NCBI RefSeq assembly: GCF_001623075.1
Contig: NZ_LMCF01000168.1
Location: 1-64,000, forward strand
DNA: 64,000 nt
Direction of reading: 5' to 3'
Source of the DNA: Pseudovibrio sp. Ad37
GTDB lineage: Bacteria; Pseudomonadota; Alphaproteobacteria; Rhizobiales; Stappiaceae
Part shown: piece after piece, positions 8,539 to 16,862 of the stretch
How the letters are laid out: every line of letters begins with the position of its first letter
Numbering within the stretch: the first letter of the stretch is position 1
The notes under the pieces: model-generated
What the model was told of the DNA's origin: nothing
Seen by the model: the letters and a program-made list of their open reading frames with translations, nothing else
Databases searched by the model: none
Translations under genes and position numbers: made by a program

Positions 8539-9792
8539 ATGAAGCAGTTGAAAAAGTGGATGCTGGGGGCAACCACCGCGGCTTGCGCAATGTATGCAGC
8601 AGGTAGCGCACAAGCAGTTGAAATTGAGTACTGGCAATATTTCTTTGAGCCACGTGTGAAAGCAATGGAAACCCTGATCGAGAACTTCGAGAAGGCAAAT
8701 CCGGACATCACCGTGAAAATGACCCACTTCCCGTATGCGGATTACCGTACGAAAGTGGCAGCAGCGATCCCTGCGGGTCAGGGCCCGGATGTGGTGCAGC
8801 TGTTTTACGGCTGGTTGAACGACTACGTGAACGCACAACTCATTCAGCCACTTCCAAACGATGTTTTCCCGCCAGCTGAAATTGAGGCTGAGTTCTTCCC
8901 AATGGTTCAGGCCATGAAGCGCGGCGATCAGTACATGGCCCTGCCAACCGCAGTGCGATCACTGGCTCTGTTCTACAACAAGCGTCTGTTCGACAAAGCT
9001 GGCATCGACGGCCCGCCAAAGACACTGGACGAACTGGTTGAAACCGCAAAGAAACTCACCCAGAAAGACGGCGCAGGCAACCTGTCCACCGTGGGCATCA
9101 CCACAGGCATGAACGCACAGGACCACCACTGGTTCCGCGAAGTGCTTATCCGCCAGTTCGGCGGCGATCCATACATGGATAACTACAAGAAAGTGAACTA
9201 CGACACAGATGCCGGTAAAGCCGCTCTGAAGTACTACTCCGATCTTGAGTTCACCCACAAAGTGACCGCAGCAGGCTTCATGGATGAGCCACAGGCCGCC
9301 TTTAAAGCAGGCCGGGCAGGCATGCACATCGACGGCTCCTTCCGCATCGGCGCACTCAACAAGGTCCGCGGCCTCAAGTGGGGCGTTGCAGAGCTGCCAG
9401 CCGCAGCTGATGGCACCCATTCCAACTACTCGTCTTATTGGGTGAACGGCATCACGTCCAAAGCCACCGATGAGAAGTACGATGCAGCCGTCAAGTTCAT
9501 GAAGTACGTCACCTCCGATGAGGCCATGCAAGTCTGGCTCGACACCGTTGGCGAACTTCCTGCAAAACCATCTGCAGCGATGACAGAAGCCAATGCCAAC
9601 CACGAAGTCTACGGCCCATTCATCAAAGGCCTCGGCTATGCGAAGACAACAATCTTCGCCAACGAAAGTGGTCAACGTCAGGCTCTGATGGACATGGTTG
9701 GACGCATGCGTCTTCAAGATCAGTCTGTAGATGACTCTCTTGCTCAGGCAGCAGGCGAAGAGCAGAAGATCCTCGACGACTACTACAACTAA
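8539..9792 (+). CDS. CUT1 sugar ABC transporter, substrate-binding protein
   Basis: A 417-residue extracellular solute-binding protein of family 1 (MalE/UgpB type). The signal peptide is about 26 residues, cleaved after GSAQA. IEYWQYFFEP opens the mature chain, and the region GQGPDVVQLFYG is the typical sugar-binding-protein block. Tryptophans and aromatic residues that could stack on sugar rings are frequent. A strong hairpin at 9824-9851 follows the gene, a common way to keep binding-protein mRNA more abundant than that of the permeases. The ligand is not identifiable from sequence; a deacetylase, lyase and sugar kinase in the same locus suggest a modified amino sugar or glycoside. Confidence 0.9.
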   Translation: MKQLKKWMLGATTAACAMYAAGSAQAVEIEYWQYFFEPRVKAMETLIENFEKANPDITVKMTHFPYADYRTKVAAAIPAGQGPDVVQLFYGWLNDYVNAQLIQPLPNDVFPPAEIEAEFFPMVQAMKRGDQYMALPTAVRSLALFYNKRLFDKAGIDGPPKTLDELVETAKKLTQKDGAGNLSTVGITTGMNAQDHHWFREVLIRQFGGDPYMDNYKKVNYDTDAGKAALKYYSDLEFTHKVTAAGFMDEPQAAFKAGRAGMHIDGSFRIGALNKVRGLKWGVAELPAAADGTHSNYSSYWVNGITSKATDEKYDAAVKFMKYVTSDEAMQVWLDTVGELPAKPSAAMTEANANHEVYGPFIKGLGYAKTTIFANESGQRQALMDMVGRMRLQDQSVDDSLAQAAGEEQKILDDYYN

Positions 9793-9823
9793 GCATCACG
9801 CGACAGTCTATCAAAACGTATGT

Positions 9824-9851
9824 GTGTGGGGGCTCCACCTTGCCCCCACAC
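9824..9851 (+). terminator. Intra-operon stabilising/attenuating hairpin
   Basis: GTGTGGGGGC (9824-9833) and GCCCCCACAC (9842-9851) form a perfect 10-bp, GC-rich stem with an 8-base loop and no T-run after it. It sits between the binding-protein gene and the permease genes, where such stems usually protect the upstream mRNA end and reduce downstream expression. Confidence 0.65.
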
Positions 9852-9984
9852 CATCAAGACAGCATGTAGGGCAAAGGCTCCTTTAGCAGAGCCATAAAAC
9901 ACCTTAAAACAAATAGTTAAAGCAGTCTCATGACTCATACTCTGAGAAAACTGCTGCAATTCCGGCTATAACCAGGGGGCGGTT

Positions 9985-10878
9985 TTGGGGATTTATAAGA
10001 GGCTCTCGATCTCGCAAAAGCAGATCGTCTGGGCGTGGGGGCTACTTGCCATCCCAATCGTTTTTTATGTAGTCGTGCGCTTCTATCCAACAGCGAACGC
10101 TATTCTGCTCTCTTTTCAGGAATGGAACCTGCTCGGCTCCCGCAATTGGACCGGGTTCGACAATTATGTAAAGCTGTTCAGTGATCCCACATTCTGGAAA
10201 GTGTTCGGCAACACCTTCCTCTATTTGATTTTGGGAACACCAAGCTCCCTGCTCCTTGCCTTCGTAATCGCGTTCCATCTCGACAAACTACGCTTCATGC
10301 ATGGCACGATCCGGGCATTGTACTTCCTGCCATTCATGACCAGCGCGGTCGCAATGGCGTGGGTCTGGCGCTGGTTCTATCAGCCGGTTCCAATCGGCGT
10401 CTTCAACAACACGCTGGCCACCTTCGGTATCCCGCAAATCCCGTTCCTGAACTCAACCACCTTTGCACTGCCATCCATTCTGGCACCGGCCATCTGGGCA
10501 GGACTGGGCTTTCAGGTCATCATCTTCATGGCTGGTCTGCGCGCTATTCCGCAAACCTATTATGAGGCCGCCCGCATTGATGGCATCTCTGCGTGGGAAA
10601 CGCTGACCGAGATCACCATTCCGCTTCTCAAGCCAACCATCGTCTTTCTGGTTGTCTTCTCCTCCATTGGCTTCCTGCGCATCTTCGATCAGGTCTTCAA
10701 CATGACCACGAATGATCCCGGCGGCCCGCTCAACTCCACCAAGCCGTTGGTTCTGATGATCTATGACACGGCCTTCAACTCTTTTGACATGGGGTACGCG
10801 GCGGCACAAACAGTTGTTCTGTTCACCGTTTTGCTTGTCGTCAGCCTGCTGCAATTGCGCGTCATGAGGGATAAGTAA
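9985..10878 (+). CDS. CUT1 sugar ABC transporter permease 1
   Basis: A 297-residue inner-membrane permease of the MalF/UgpA type with six predicted helices. The cytoplasmic coupling loop reads EAARIDGISAWETLTEITIP, the EAA motif that contacts the ATPase. The best start is TTG 9985, preceded by the ribosome-binding site AGGGGGCGG at 9974-9982; no ATG is available near it. It follows the binding-protein gene after a 192-base gap containing the hairpin at 9824-9851, and is one base from permease 2. Confidence 0.9.
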   Translation: MGIYKRLSISQKQIVWAWGLLAIPIVFYVVVRFYPTANAILLSFQEWNLLGSRNWTGFDNYVKLFSDPTFWKVFGNTFLYLILGTPSSLLLAFVIAFHLDKLRFMHGTIRALYFLPFMTSAVAMAWVWRWFYQPVPIGVFNNTLATFGIPQIPFLNSTTFALPSILAPAIWAGLGFQVIIFMAGLRAIPQTYYEAARIDGISAWETLTEITIPLLKPTIVFLVVFSSIGFLRIFDQVFNMTTNDPGGPLNSTKPLVLMIYDTAFNSFDMGYAAAQTVVLFTVLLVVSLLQLRVMRDK

Positions 10879-10879
10879 T

Positions 10880-11758
10880 ATGGCTTTCTCAGATACTCTG
10901 GACACAAGCAAAAAGGCCACGGCCCTGCGCAATTCTGCCCGCAGAAAACGCAGTCAGGCGCAGTTCATCCGTTGGCTCCTGCTGTTTGCAGGTGGCATCG
11001 CTATGATCATGCCAATCGTCTTCATGCTGTCCACCTCCTTCAAATACCCGTTTGAGGTCTACAACCTGAACCTCATCCCGGAAGAACCAACCATCGAGAA
11101 CTACACCTACGTTCTTGAAGACGGGCGCTTCTTCGGCTGGTTCACTAACTCTTTGTTCATCGCAACCATCACAACCATCTGTAACGTGCTGTTTGACAGC
11201 CTCGTCGGTTACGTCCTATGCAAGTACACCTTCCCGGGCCGTTACATCATCTTCATCGCCATCCTGTCGACCCTGATGATCCCAACCGAAATGCTGGTTA
11301 TTCCGTGGTACCTGATGAGCTCTGCGTTCGGTTGGCTCGACACCTATTGGGGCATCATGTTCCCGGGTCTCATGACAGCCTTTGGCACCTTCCTCATGAA
11401 GCAGTTCTTTGAAACTGTACCAGACGACTTCCTCGAAGCCGCGCGCATTGATGGCCTGAACGAACTGCAGATCTGGTGGACCGTGGCCATGCCGCTGGTG
11501 CGCCCTGCTCTGGCAGCGCTGGCAATCTTCGTCTTCCTTGGCAACTGGACAGCCTTTATCTGGCCGCTCATCGTCACCAACAGTCAGGAAATGTACACCC
11601 TGCCCGTTGGCCTCACCACCTTCTCCGTAGAAGCGCAGGTGGAGTGGGAACTGATCATGACAGGTGCAGCAATTTCAACCATCCCGACCCTGATCGTATT
11701 CCTGGTGTTCCAGCGCTACATCATTCGCGGCGTAGTAATGGCAGGGCTTAAAGGATGA
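10880..11758 (+). CDS. CUT1 sugar ABC transporter permease 2
   Basis: A 292-residue MalG/UgpE-type permease. A basic N-terminus (RRKRSQAQF) precedes six helices, and the EAA loop is EAARIDGLNELQIWWTVAMP. It pairs with permease 1 to form the channel. Its stop overlaps the start of the lyase-like gene by 4 bases, so transport and catabolic genes are translated as one unit. Confidence 0.92.
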   Translation: MAFSDTLDTSKKATALRNSARRKRSQAQFIRWLLLFAGGIAMIMPIVFMLSTSFKYPFEVYNLNLIPEEPTIENYTYVLEDGRFFGWFTNSLFIATITTICNVLFDSLVGYVLCKYTFPGRYIIFIAILSTLMIPTEMLVIPWYLMSSAFGWLDTYWGIMFPGLMTAFGTFLMKQFFETVPDDFLEAARIDGLNELQIWWTVAMPLVRPALAALAIFVFLGNWTAFIWPLIVTNSQEMYTLPVGLTTFSVEAQVEWELIMTGAAISTIPTLIVFLVFQRYIIRGVVMAGLKG

Positions 11759-13242
11759 TCGACAGTTCCAAATTCCCCCATCCTGTCTACAAAGACACAG
11801 TGCTTGCACCGCTTTTTGAAGGCGTAAAAGCACACCATGTCGCCTCAATCACCCAGATCAATCAGGCCCATCTGGTGATGCTGTGCGAGACTGGCATTGT
11901 CTCAGTTGAAACCGGCAAGCAAATCGCCAAGGCACTCCTTGATATCGAGAAGGATCTGGCAGACGCTGATCCGGAATACACGGGCGAATACGAGGACTAC
12001 TTCTTCCTCGTTGAAGCCGAGCTGAAAAAGCGGCTCGGCCCAGACATCGCTGGCATGCTGCACACAGCGCGCTCGCGCAATGACATGGACCACACCGTCT
12101 TCAAGCTGGCGCTGGCAAAACGCTGTGATGCTCTCACCCAGCAAGCTCTGCATCTGTGTGATGTGCTCATCAAAAAAGCCGAGATCGAAAAAGAAACGCT
12201 GATTGTTGCCTACACCCACGGGCAACCGGCACAACCATCCACCTTTGGCCATTACCTGTCCGCCGCACTGGAAGTTCTGTTGCGTGATCTGGAACGGATG
12301 AATCTGGCAAGAGCTGGCATTGACCACTGCCCGATGGGGGCTGCAGCCATCACCACCTCTGGCTTTCCGATCAATCGGGAGCATATGGCGCAGCTGCTTG
12401 GCTTCAGCGAACCGCTGCTCAACTCCTATGGCTGTATTGCCTCCGTAGATTACGTGACTGGCCTCTACTCGGCCATGAAGCTCATGTTCCTGCATCTGGG
12501 CCGCGTCATTCAGGACATGCAGTTCTGGAGCGCGTTCGAAGTTGGACAGCTCTACGTGCCAAACAGCCTGGTGCAGATCTCTTCCATCATGCCGCAAAAA
12601 CGCAATCCGGTGCCAATCGAACACCTGCGCCATCTGGCATCCATCACCGTTGGCCGCTGCGATGCAATCGTCGGCACCATGCACAACACCCCGTTCACCG
12701 ATATGAACGACAGTGAGGGTGAAGTGCAGCAGGCAGGGTATGCAGCCTTTGAAAGCGGCAGCCGCGTGCTGGATCTTTTTGCAGCACTCATCGCCGCAAG
12801 CTCAATCAACGAAGCGCGCGTCGCAAAGAACACGGACGCCTCCTGCATCACCATCACAGAGCTGGCAGATACGCTGGTGCGTGAAGAAGGTCTCTCCTTC
12901 CGTCAGGCCCATGAGATTGCAGCAGACACAGCCAAAGCAGTGATCGCAGAGCAAAGACCACTCCGTGACGGCTTTGACCCATTTGGCAAGGCCTTTGAGG
13001 CACACGCCCAAAAGGTATCCAGCATGAGCGAAGACCAGTTCATCCATGCTGTCAGTGCCGAAAATTTCGTTGCTATTCGCACCCGTCCCGGCGGGCCAGC
13101 TCCAAGTGCCTTGGACGCTGCTTTGGAAACTTACAAACAGTCCGCCAAAGCCTTGAGAGCCAAAAACAAATCATTTGCAGATCAAAGCGTGCAAGCCACT
13201 TTAGTGCGCAGCGCTGCTTTTGCAAAACTAGTGCAGGAGTGA
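11755..13242 (+). CDS. Argininosuccinate lyase-like member of the fumarase/aspartase superfamily
   Basis: A 495-residue lyase of the ASL/fumarase superfamily. It keeps the ASL-type block HTARSRNDMD, the THGQPAQPSTFGHY block and the superfamily signature SSIMPQKRNP with the mobile-loop Ser. Such enzymes split C-N or C-O bonds to release fumarate. It sits between a sugar permease and the transporter ATPase, far from any arginine gene, and is longer than biosynthetic ArgH (about 460 residues). I therefore infer a catabolic lyase acting on the imported compound, perhaps a succinyl- or malyl-type conjugate, rather than arginine synthesis. The true substrate is unknown. Confidence 0.78.
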   Translation: MIDSSKFPHPVYKDTVLAPLFEGVKAHHVASITQINQAHLVMLCETGIVSVETGKQIAKALLDIEKDLADADPEYTGEYEDYFFLVEAELKKRLGPDIAGMLHTARSRNDMDHTVFKLALAKRCDALTQQALHLCDVLIKKAEIEKETLIVAYTHGQPAQPSTFGHYLSAALEVLLRDLERMNLARAGIDHCPMGAAAITTSGFPINREHMAQLLGFSEPLLNSYGCIASVDYVTGLYSAMKLMFLHLGRVIQDMQFWSAFEVGQLYVPNSLVQISSIMPQKRNPVPIEHLRHLASITVGRCDAIVGTMHNTPFTDMNDSEGEVQQAGYAAFESGSRVLDLFAALIAASSINEARVAKNTDASCITITELADTLVREEGLSFRQAHEIAADTAKAVIAEQRPLRDGFDPFGKAFEAHAQKVSSMSEDQFIHAVSAENFVAIRTRPGGPAPSALDAALETYKQSAKALRAKNKSFADQSVQATLVRSAAFAKLVQE

Positions 13243-13246
13243 TCGA

Positions 13247-14305
13247 TTGACCACCGTATCCCTAAACAATCTCGTTAAGTCCTACGGGGACACTCAGGTC
13301 CTGCATGGCATCAATTTGGACATCCAGTCCGGTGAGTTCGTTGTTCTGGTTGGCCCGTCCGGCTGTGGCAAGTCCACCACCCTGCGCATGATCGCAGGAT
13401 TGGAGGAAATTTCTGCAGGCGACATCCGCATCGGCGGTGATGTGGTCAACGACATGGAGCCCAAAGAGCGCAACATCGCTATGGTCTTCCAGAACTATGC
13501 GATCTACCCTCATATGACGGTGCGCAAAAACATCGGCTTTGGACTGCGCACCTCCAAGCTCTCCAAGGATGAGAAAGACGCGCGCATCGATGAAGTCTCC
13601 GGTATTCTGGAACTGACAGACCTGCTCGACAGAAAGCCGAACCAGCTTTCCGGCGGTCAGCGCCAGCGCGTCGCCATTGGCCGCGCCATGGTGCGTGATC
13701 CAGCTGCCTTCCTGTTTGACGAACCTCTGTCCAATCTGGACGCGCAGCTGCGCACTCAGATGCGACTGGAGATCAAAAAACTCCACCAGCGCGTTGGCAA
13801 CACCATCATCTTCGTAACCCACGATCAGGTCGAGGCCATGACAATGGCGGACCGTATCGTGATCATGAAAGACGGTCACATCCAGCAGGTCGGCACACCA
13901 TTCGAAGTGTTCTACGAGCCAGCAAACATCTTTGTGGCTCAATTCATCGGCGCCCCTTCCATGAACATGCTGAATGGCATTGTGAAGGGAGAAACGATCG
14001 CTCTGGACAATGGTACCTCAGTTCCAGTGCCAACCACCAAGCTCAATGAAAATCAGAAGGTCGCCGTTGGTCTGCGCCCGGATGCCCTGCTGGTTCAGGA
14101 AGGCGAAGGCCTCTTTTCCGGCGAAGTGTCCGTGATCGAACCACTCGGCACAGACACTCTCGCCTACGTGAAAGTGGGCGAAAAGGAAGTCATCGCTAAA
14201 GCCTCTGGCAGAACACCGCCTGCCATTGGCGACACAGTCAACCTGCATGCAGCACCTGAAGCCATTCACTTGTTTGATGCGCACACCGGGGAGGCTATCC
14301 GGTGA
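13247..14305 (+). CDS. CUT1 sugar ABC transporter ATP-binding protein (UgpC/MsmK type)
   Basis: A 352-residue ATPase. Walker A is GPSGCGKSTT, the signature is LSGGQRQRVAIGRAMV and Walker B ends in FDEPLSNLDA, followed by the His-switch THDQVEAMTMADR. The C-terminal 110 residues form the OB-fold (TOBE) regulatory domain typical of MalK-like proteins. The start is TTG 13247, with AGGAG at 13235-13239 upstream. It energises the two permeases in the same operon. Confidence 0.93.
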   Translation: MTTVSLNNLVKSYGDTQVLHGINLDIQSGEFVVLVGPSGCGKSTTLRMIAGLEEISAGDIRIGGDVVNDMEPKERNIAMVFQNYAIYPHMTVRKNIGFGLRTSKLSKDEKDARIDEVSGILELTDLLDRKPNQLSGGQRQRVAIGRAMVRDPAAFLFDEPLSNLDAQLRTQMRLEIKKLHQRVGNTIIFVTHDQVEAMTMADRIVIMKDGHIQQVGTPFEVFYEPANIFVAQFIGAPSMNMLNGIVKGETIALDNGTSVPVPTTKLNENQKVAVGLRPDALLVQEGEGLFSGEVSVIEPLGTDTLAYVKVGEKEVIAKASGRTPPAIGDTVNLHAAPEAIHLFDAHTGEAIR

Positions 14306-15159
14306 TCTCAAAACAAACCGATGGGGCAATCGTCTGTGCGGGACGAGTTTATTGCGACCTCATCTTTACTGGGCTCACCGAACTACCAAGACTAGGCGAA
14401 GAAACCTACGCCGAAGAACTGGCAGTTGAACCTGGAGGCGGCGGTTTCATCACCGCTGCCAACCTTTCCGCATTGGGCCACAAAACGACCCTTCTGGCAT
14501 CCATGCCCGGCGGCCCGTTTGGCTCTGCGATTTTAGACAAGATGCAGCGCAGCGGCGTTGACCTGAGCCTGTCGCCCTTCAATACCGCAAACGGTGCTCA
14601 GGTAACAGCCGTCATCGGCTGTCAGGAAGACCGCGCCTTCCTGACAAAGCGCAATGGCACCGCAGTCCCAAGAGACATGCTGGAGGCGTTCAGCACGTCA
14701 AAAGCCAGACACCTGCACATCGGTGAACTGGCAACACTGCAGGAACTTCCGGAACTGCTGGAGATCGCCAAGGCCGCAGGCATGACGGTTTCTCTGGATT
14801 GTTCTTGGGATCAGAACTGCCTCCTCAATGGAGAGGTTCAGGACCTCATCGCACAGGTGGACCTGTTCCTGCCCAACGAGATGGAAGCTGAGCATCTTGG
14901 CTACCTGAAAGAGACAGCCAACTGCCCGACACTCACAGTTGTGAAAAAAGGCAAGGCAGGTGCAACCGCCATCACTAAGGACGGCGAGATCACCGTAGCC
15001 GCAGACCCCGTCCCTGTTGTCGACACAACTGGCGCCGGAGATGCCTTCAACGCTGGCTTCCTGAGCTCATGGCTCCGCGGAGCAGACATCGAGACTTGCC
15101 TGCAAGATGGCAACAAGTGCGGTGCAGCAGCCGTTATGCGCGTCGGCGGCGCACCTTAA
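14302..15159 (+). CDS. PfkB-family carbohydrate kinase
   Basis: A 285-residue ribokinase/PfkB-type sugar kinase. A Gly-rich N-terminal substrate region (EPGGGGFITAANLSALG) and the C-terminal signature DTTGAGDAFNAGF, with the catalytic Asp, are both present. The start is GTG 14302, overlapping the ATPase stop (GTGA). It presumably phosphorylates the sugar liberated from the imported compound; PfkB members act on ribose, fructose, ketodeoxy sugars or nucleosides, and sequence alone does not say which. Confidence 0.88.
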   Translation: MISKQTDGAIVCAGRVYCDLIFTGLTELPRLGEETYAEELAVEPGGGGFITAANLSALGHKTTLLASMPGGPFGSAILDKMQRSGVDLSLSPFNTANGAQVTAVIGCQEDRAFLTKRNGTAVPRDMLEAFSTSKARHLHIGELATLQELPELLEIAKAAGMTVSLDCSWDQNCLLNGEVQDLIAQVDLFLPNEMEAEHLGYLKETANCPTLTVVKKGKAGATAITKDGEITVAADPVPVVDTTGAGDAFNAGFLSSWLRGADIETCLQDGNKCGAAAVMRVGGAP

Positions 15160-15170
15160 ATCAAACAAAA

Positions 15171-15192
15171 AGGGCACACACGCTGTGGCCCT
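15171..15192 (+). terminator. Hairpin at the end of the sugar operon
   Basis: AGGGC (15171-15175) pairs with GCCCT (15188-15192), extended by ACA/TGT pairing with a bulge, directly after the kinase stop. No T-run follows, so it may act as an mRNA 3-prime stabiliser or a weak terminator. Confidence 0.4.
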
Positions 15193-15249
15193 TATCCCCC
15201 TTAGCTCCCCCTTTTATCCCCGCTTTCACCTTCCCTCAGCATCACTTGC

Positions 15250-15498
15250 AGTCGCAGCACATATGTTCTGTCCCATCTGAAGCAAGCAGCCAGAGCGACT
15301 GAAGATGGAGTACCGCTAAAAGGGTACTTCTGCTGGACACTCATGGACAACTTCGAATGGACAGAAGGGTATTTCCCGAGCTTTGGCCTGATCCACGTTG
15401 ATTTTAAAACCCATAAACGCACCATCAAGCAAAGCGGCAGGCTTTACTCCATGGTCGCCAGCCAACTGCAGAGTGAGATGCAAGAAGCCTCAGAGTAA
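15250..15498 (+). pseudogene. Beta-glucosidase (GH1) remnant, C-terminal end only
   Basis: In this frame the translation runs through HLKQAARATEDGVPLKGYF and CWTLMDNFEWTEGYFPSFGL to a stop at 15496-15498. This is the conserved C-terminal segment of family 1 glycoside hydrolases (aglycone-binding tryptophan and the NFEW block that holds the glucose). The catalytic acid (NEP) and nucleophile (TENG) segments are absent, because the preceding 90 bases do not resemble the family. It follows the sugar transporter operon, so a beta-glucosidase was probably once its last gene and was deleted down to about 80 codons. Confidence 0.8.
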
Positions 15499-16839
15499 TC
15501 TGTCCTTCAACTCAAACCAGGTGTAACTGAGAGCAAGAAGGTGGCGCCGCATAGTCCGGAAAGGAAACTCTGTCGGCGCTACCTTCATAAAGTTCGGACA
15601 TGGCAGTTTTATCGCCTCCCCCAATATCTCAGCTGCCACCAACTGCCCGGCATAAGTGGCCATAGCAACGCCATTGCCATGATAGCCAAAAGCGGCGTAA
15701 AGCCCCTGCGCATTGGGAACCGCACCTGCAAATGGCACGAGCTTATGGGTCAAACAAGCAAGGCCAGACCAGAAATCTGGCGTTTCAACTTTCGCCCATT
15801 CAGGAAACATCCGCTCAAAGTCACGCCGTGTAGCTGCGCGCATACGCTCTCGCGCATGTGGCGTAGCACTTACGCTTCCCCGCATACCAAAGAGCATTCG
15901 CCTGTCCAGGAGCAGACGGAAGTAATGCAGCAAAGTCCGGGTATCATAGGCCATCTGACTAGAAAACCACCCCTGACGCTTCAGCTCTTCATCAGAAAGA
16001 ACGCGCGACATCAAAATGTTAGATTGCACCGGAAGATATTTTCCAGCCATCCACTCCGGCATATTTTCAGAGGAATAGCCATTGGTCGCCAGAAGCACTT
16101 TTTGCGCACGCAACTGGCCCGCTCTTGCCTTTAGAACATACTGCGCATCAGCAGCAGGAGTAATGCCAAGCACAGTGGTCTGTTCATAAAACCGACCGCC
16201 TTGCGCCTTCACAACCTCAGCAAGACCACGCGCATATTTGTAAGGATGCAGCGCAAACCCGATTGGAATTGTCAGCCCAGATGAAAGGCCTGAGGCCGTC
16301 ATCCCAAGCTCTGCAAGTTCATCTTTGTCATGAAAGCTGCAGCTGATCCCATAGCGCTTTTGTATGTCCGCAGCCGTATCTTTCAGCTGATCAACACGCT
16401 GAGCTTTGTGTGCAAGAACCGTTTCGCCTTTGGAAACAACATCGGCATCAATCGAGTTCTGTTCCAACAGCTCTGCAACCAGATCAATGGCTGCACGCTC
16501 TGCATAAAAGTACCGCCGTCCATCCGCTTCCCCATAGCGATCAATCAAGTCAGCATCATCTGCAATCGTCCCGCCCAGACAGCAGAAACCACCATTGCGA
16601 CCAGAAGCCCCCCATCCAATATGTTGAGCATCCAGCACCGCAACATCGACACCCTGCTGCGCAAGTTTCAACGCTGCAGACAGCCCTGTGTATCCACCTC
16701 CAACAACAGCAACTTCACAGGACTGTTCATCGGAAAGCGGCGCACCAAGCGCCTGAGGAGAGAGCGAACGATGCCAGAAATTCCCGGCAACCGGTTGCTC
16801 TCCATATGCATCCTCTTGAAATATGCGGTGCAAACTCAA
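15490..16839 (-). CDS. puuB: FAD-dependent amine oxidoreductase, gamma-glutamylputrescine oxidase-like
   Basis: A 449-residue DAO-family flavoenzyme. The FAD-binding motif VVGGGYTG is at 46-52, and the IGWGASGRNGG block with FC is typical of PuuB/PuuA-pathway oxidases. It would oxidise gamma-glutamylputrescine (or a related gamma-glutamyl amine) to the aldehyde with release of ammonia and hydrogen peroxide. The start is TTG 16839, with GAGGAGG about 11 bases upstream. It lies 23 bases downstream of a class III aminotransferase and across from a gamma-glutamylpolyamine synthetase gene, which supports the assignment. An alternative is a related D-amino-acid-type oxidase. Confidence 0.8.
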   Translation of the reverse strand: MSLHRIFQEDAYGEQPVAGNFWHRSLSPQALGAPLSDEQSCEVAVVGGGYTGLSAALKLAQQGVDVAVLDAQHIGWGASGRNGGFCCLGGTIADDADLIDRYGEADGRRYFYAERAAIDLVAELLEQNSIDADVVSKGETVLAHKAQRVDQLKDTAADIQKRYGISCSFHDKDELAELGMTASGLSSGLTIPIGFALHPYKYARGLAEVVKAQGGRFYEQTTVLGITPAADAQYVLKARAGQLRAQKVLLATNGYSSENMPEWMAGKYLPVQSNILMSRVLSDEELKRQGWFSSQMAYDTRTLLHYFRLLLDRRMLFGMRGSVSATPHARERMRAATRRDFERMFPEWAKVETPDFWSGLACLTHKLVPFAGAVPNAQGLYAAFGYHGNGVAMATYAGQLVAAEILGEAIKLPCPNFMKVAPTEFPFRTMRRHLLALSYTWFELKDRLL

Positions 16840-16862
16840 TCGAGCCTGAGCCTCCTCAAAAC

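Noticed and set aside
11755-13242. Arginine biosynthesis gene argH
   Set aside because: The signature fits the superfamily, but the gene is embedded in a sugar transporter operon and no other arginine gene is near. Kept as argininosuccinate-lyase-like.
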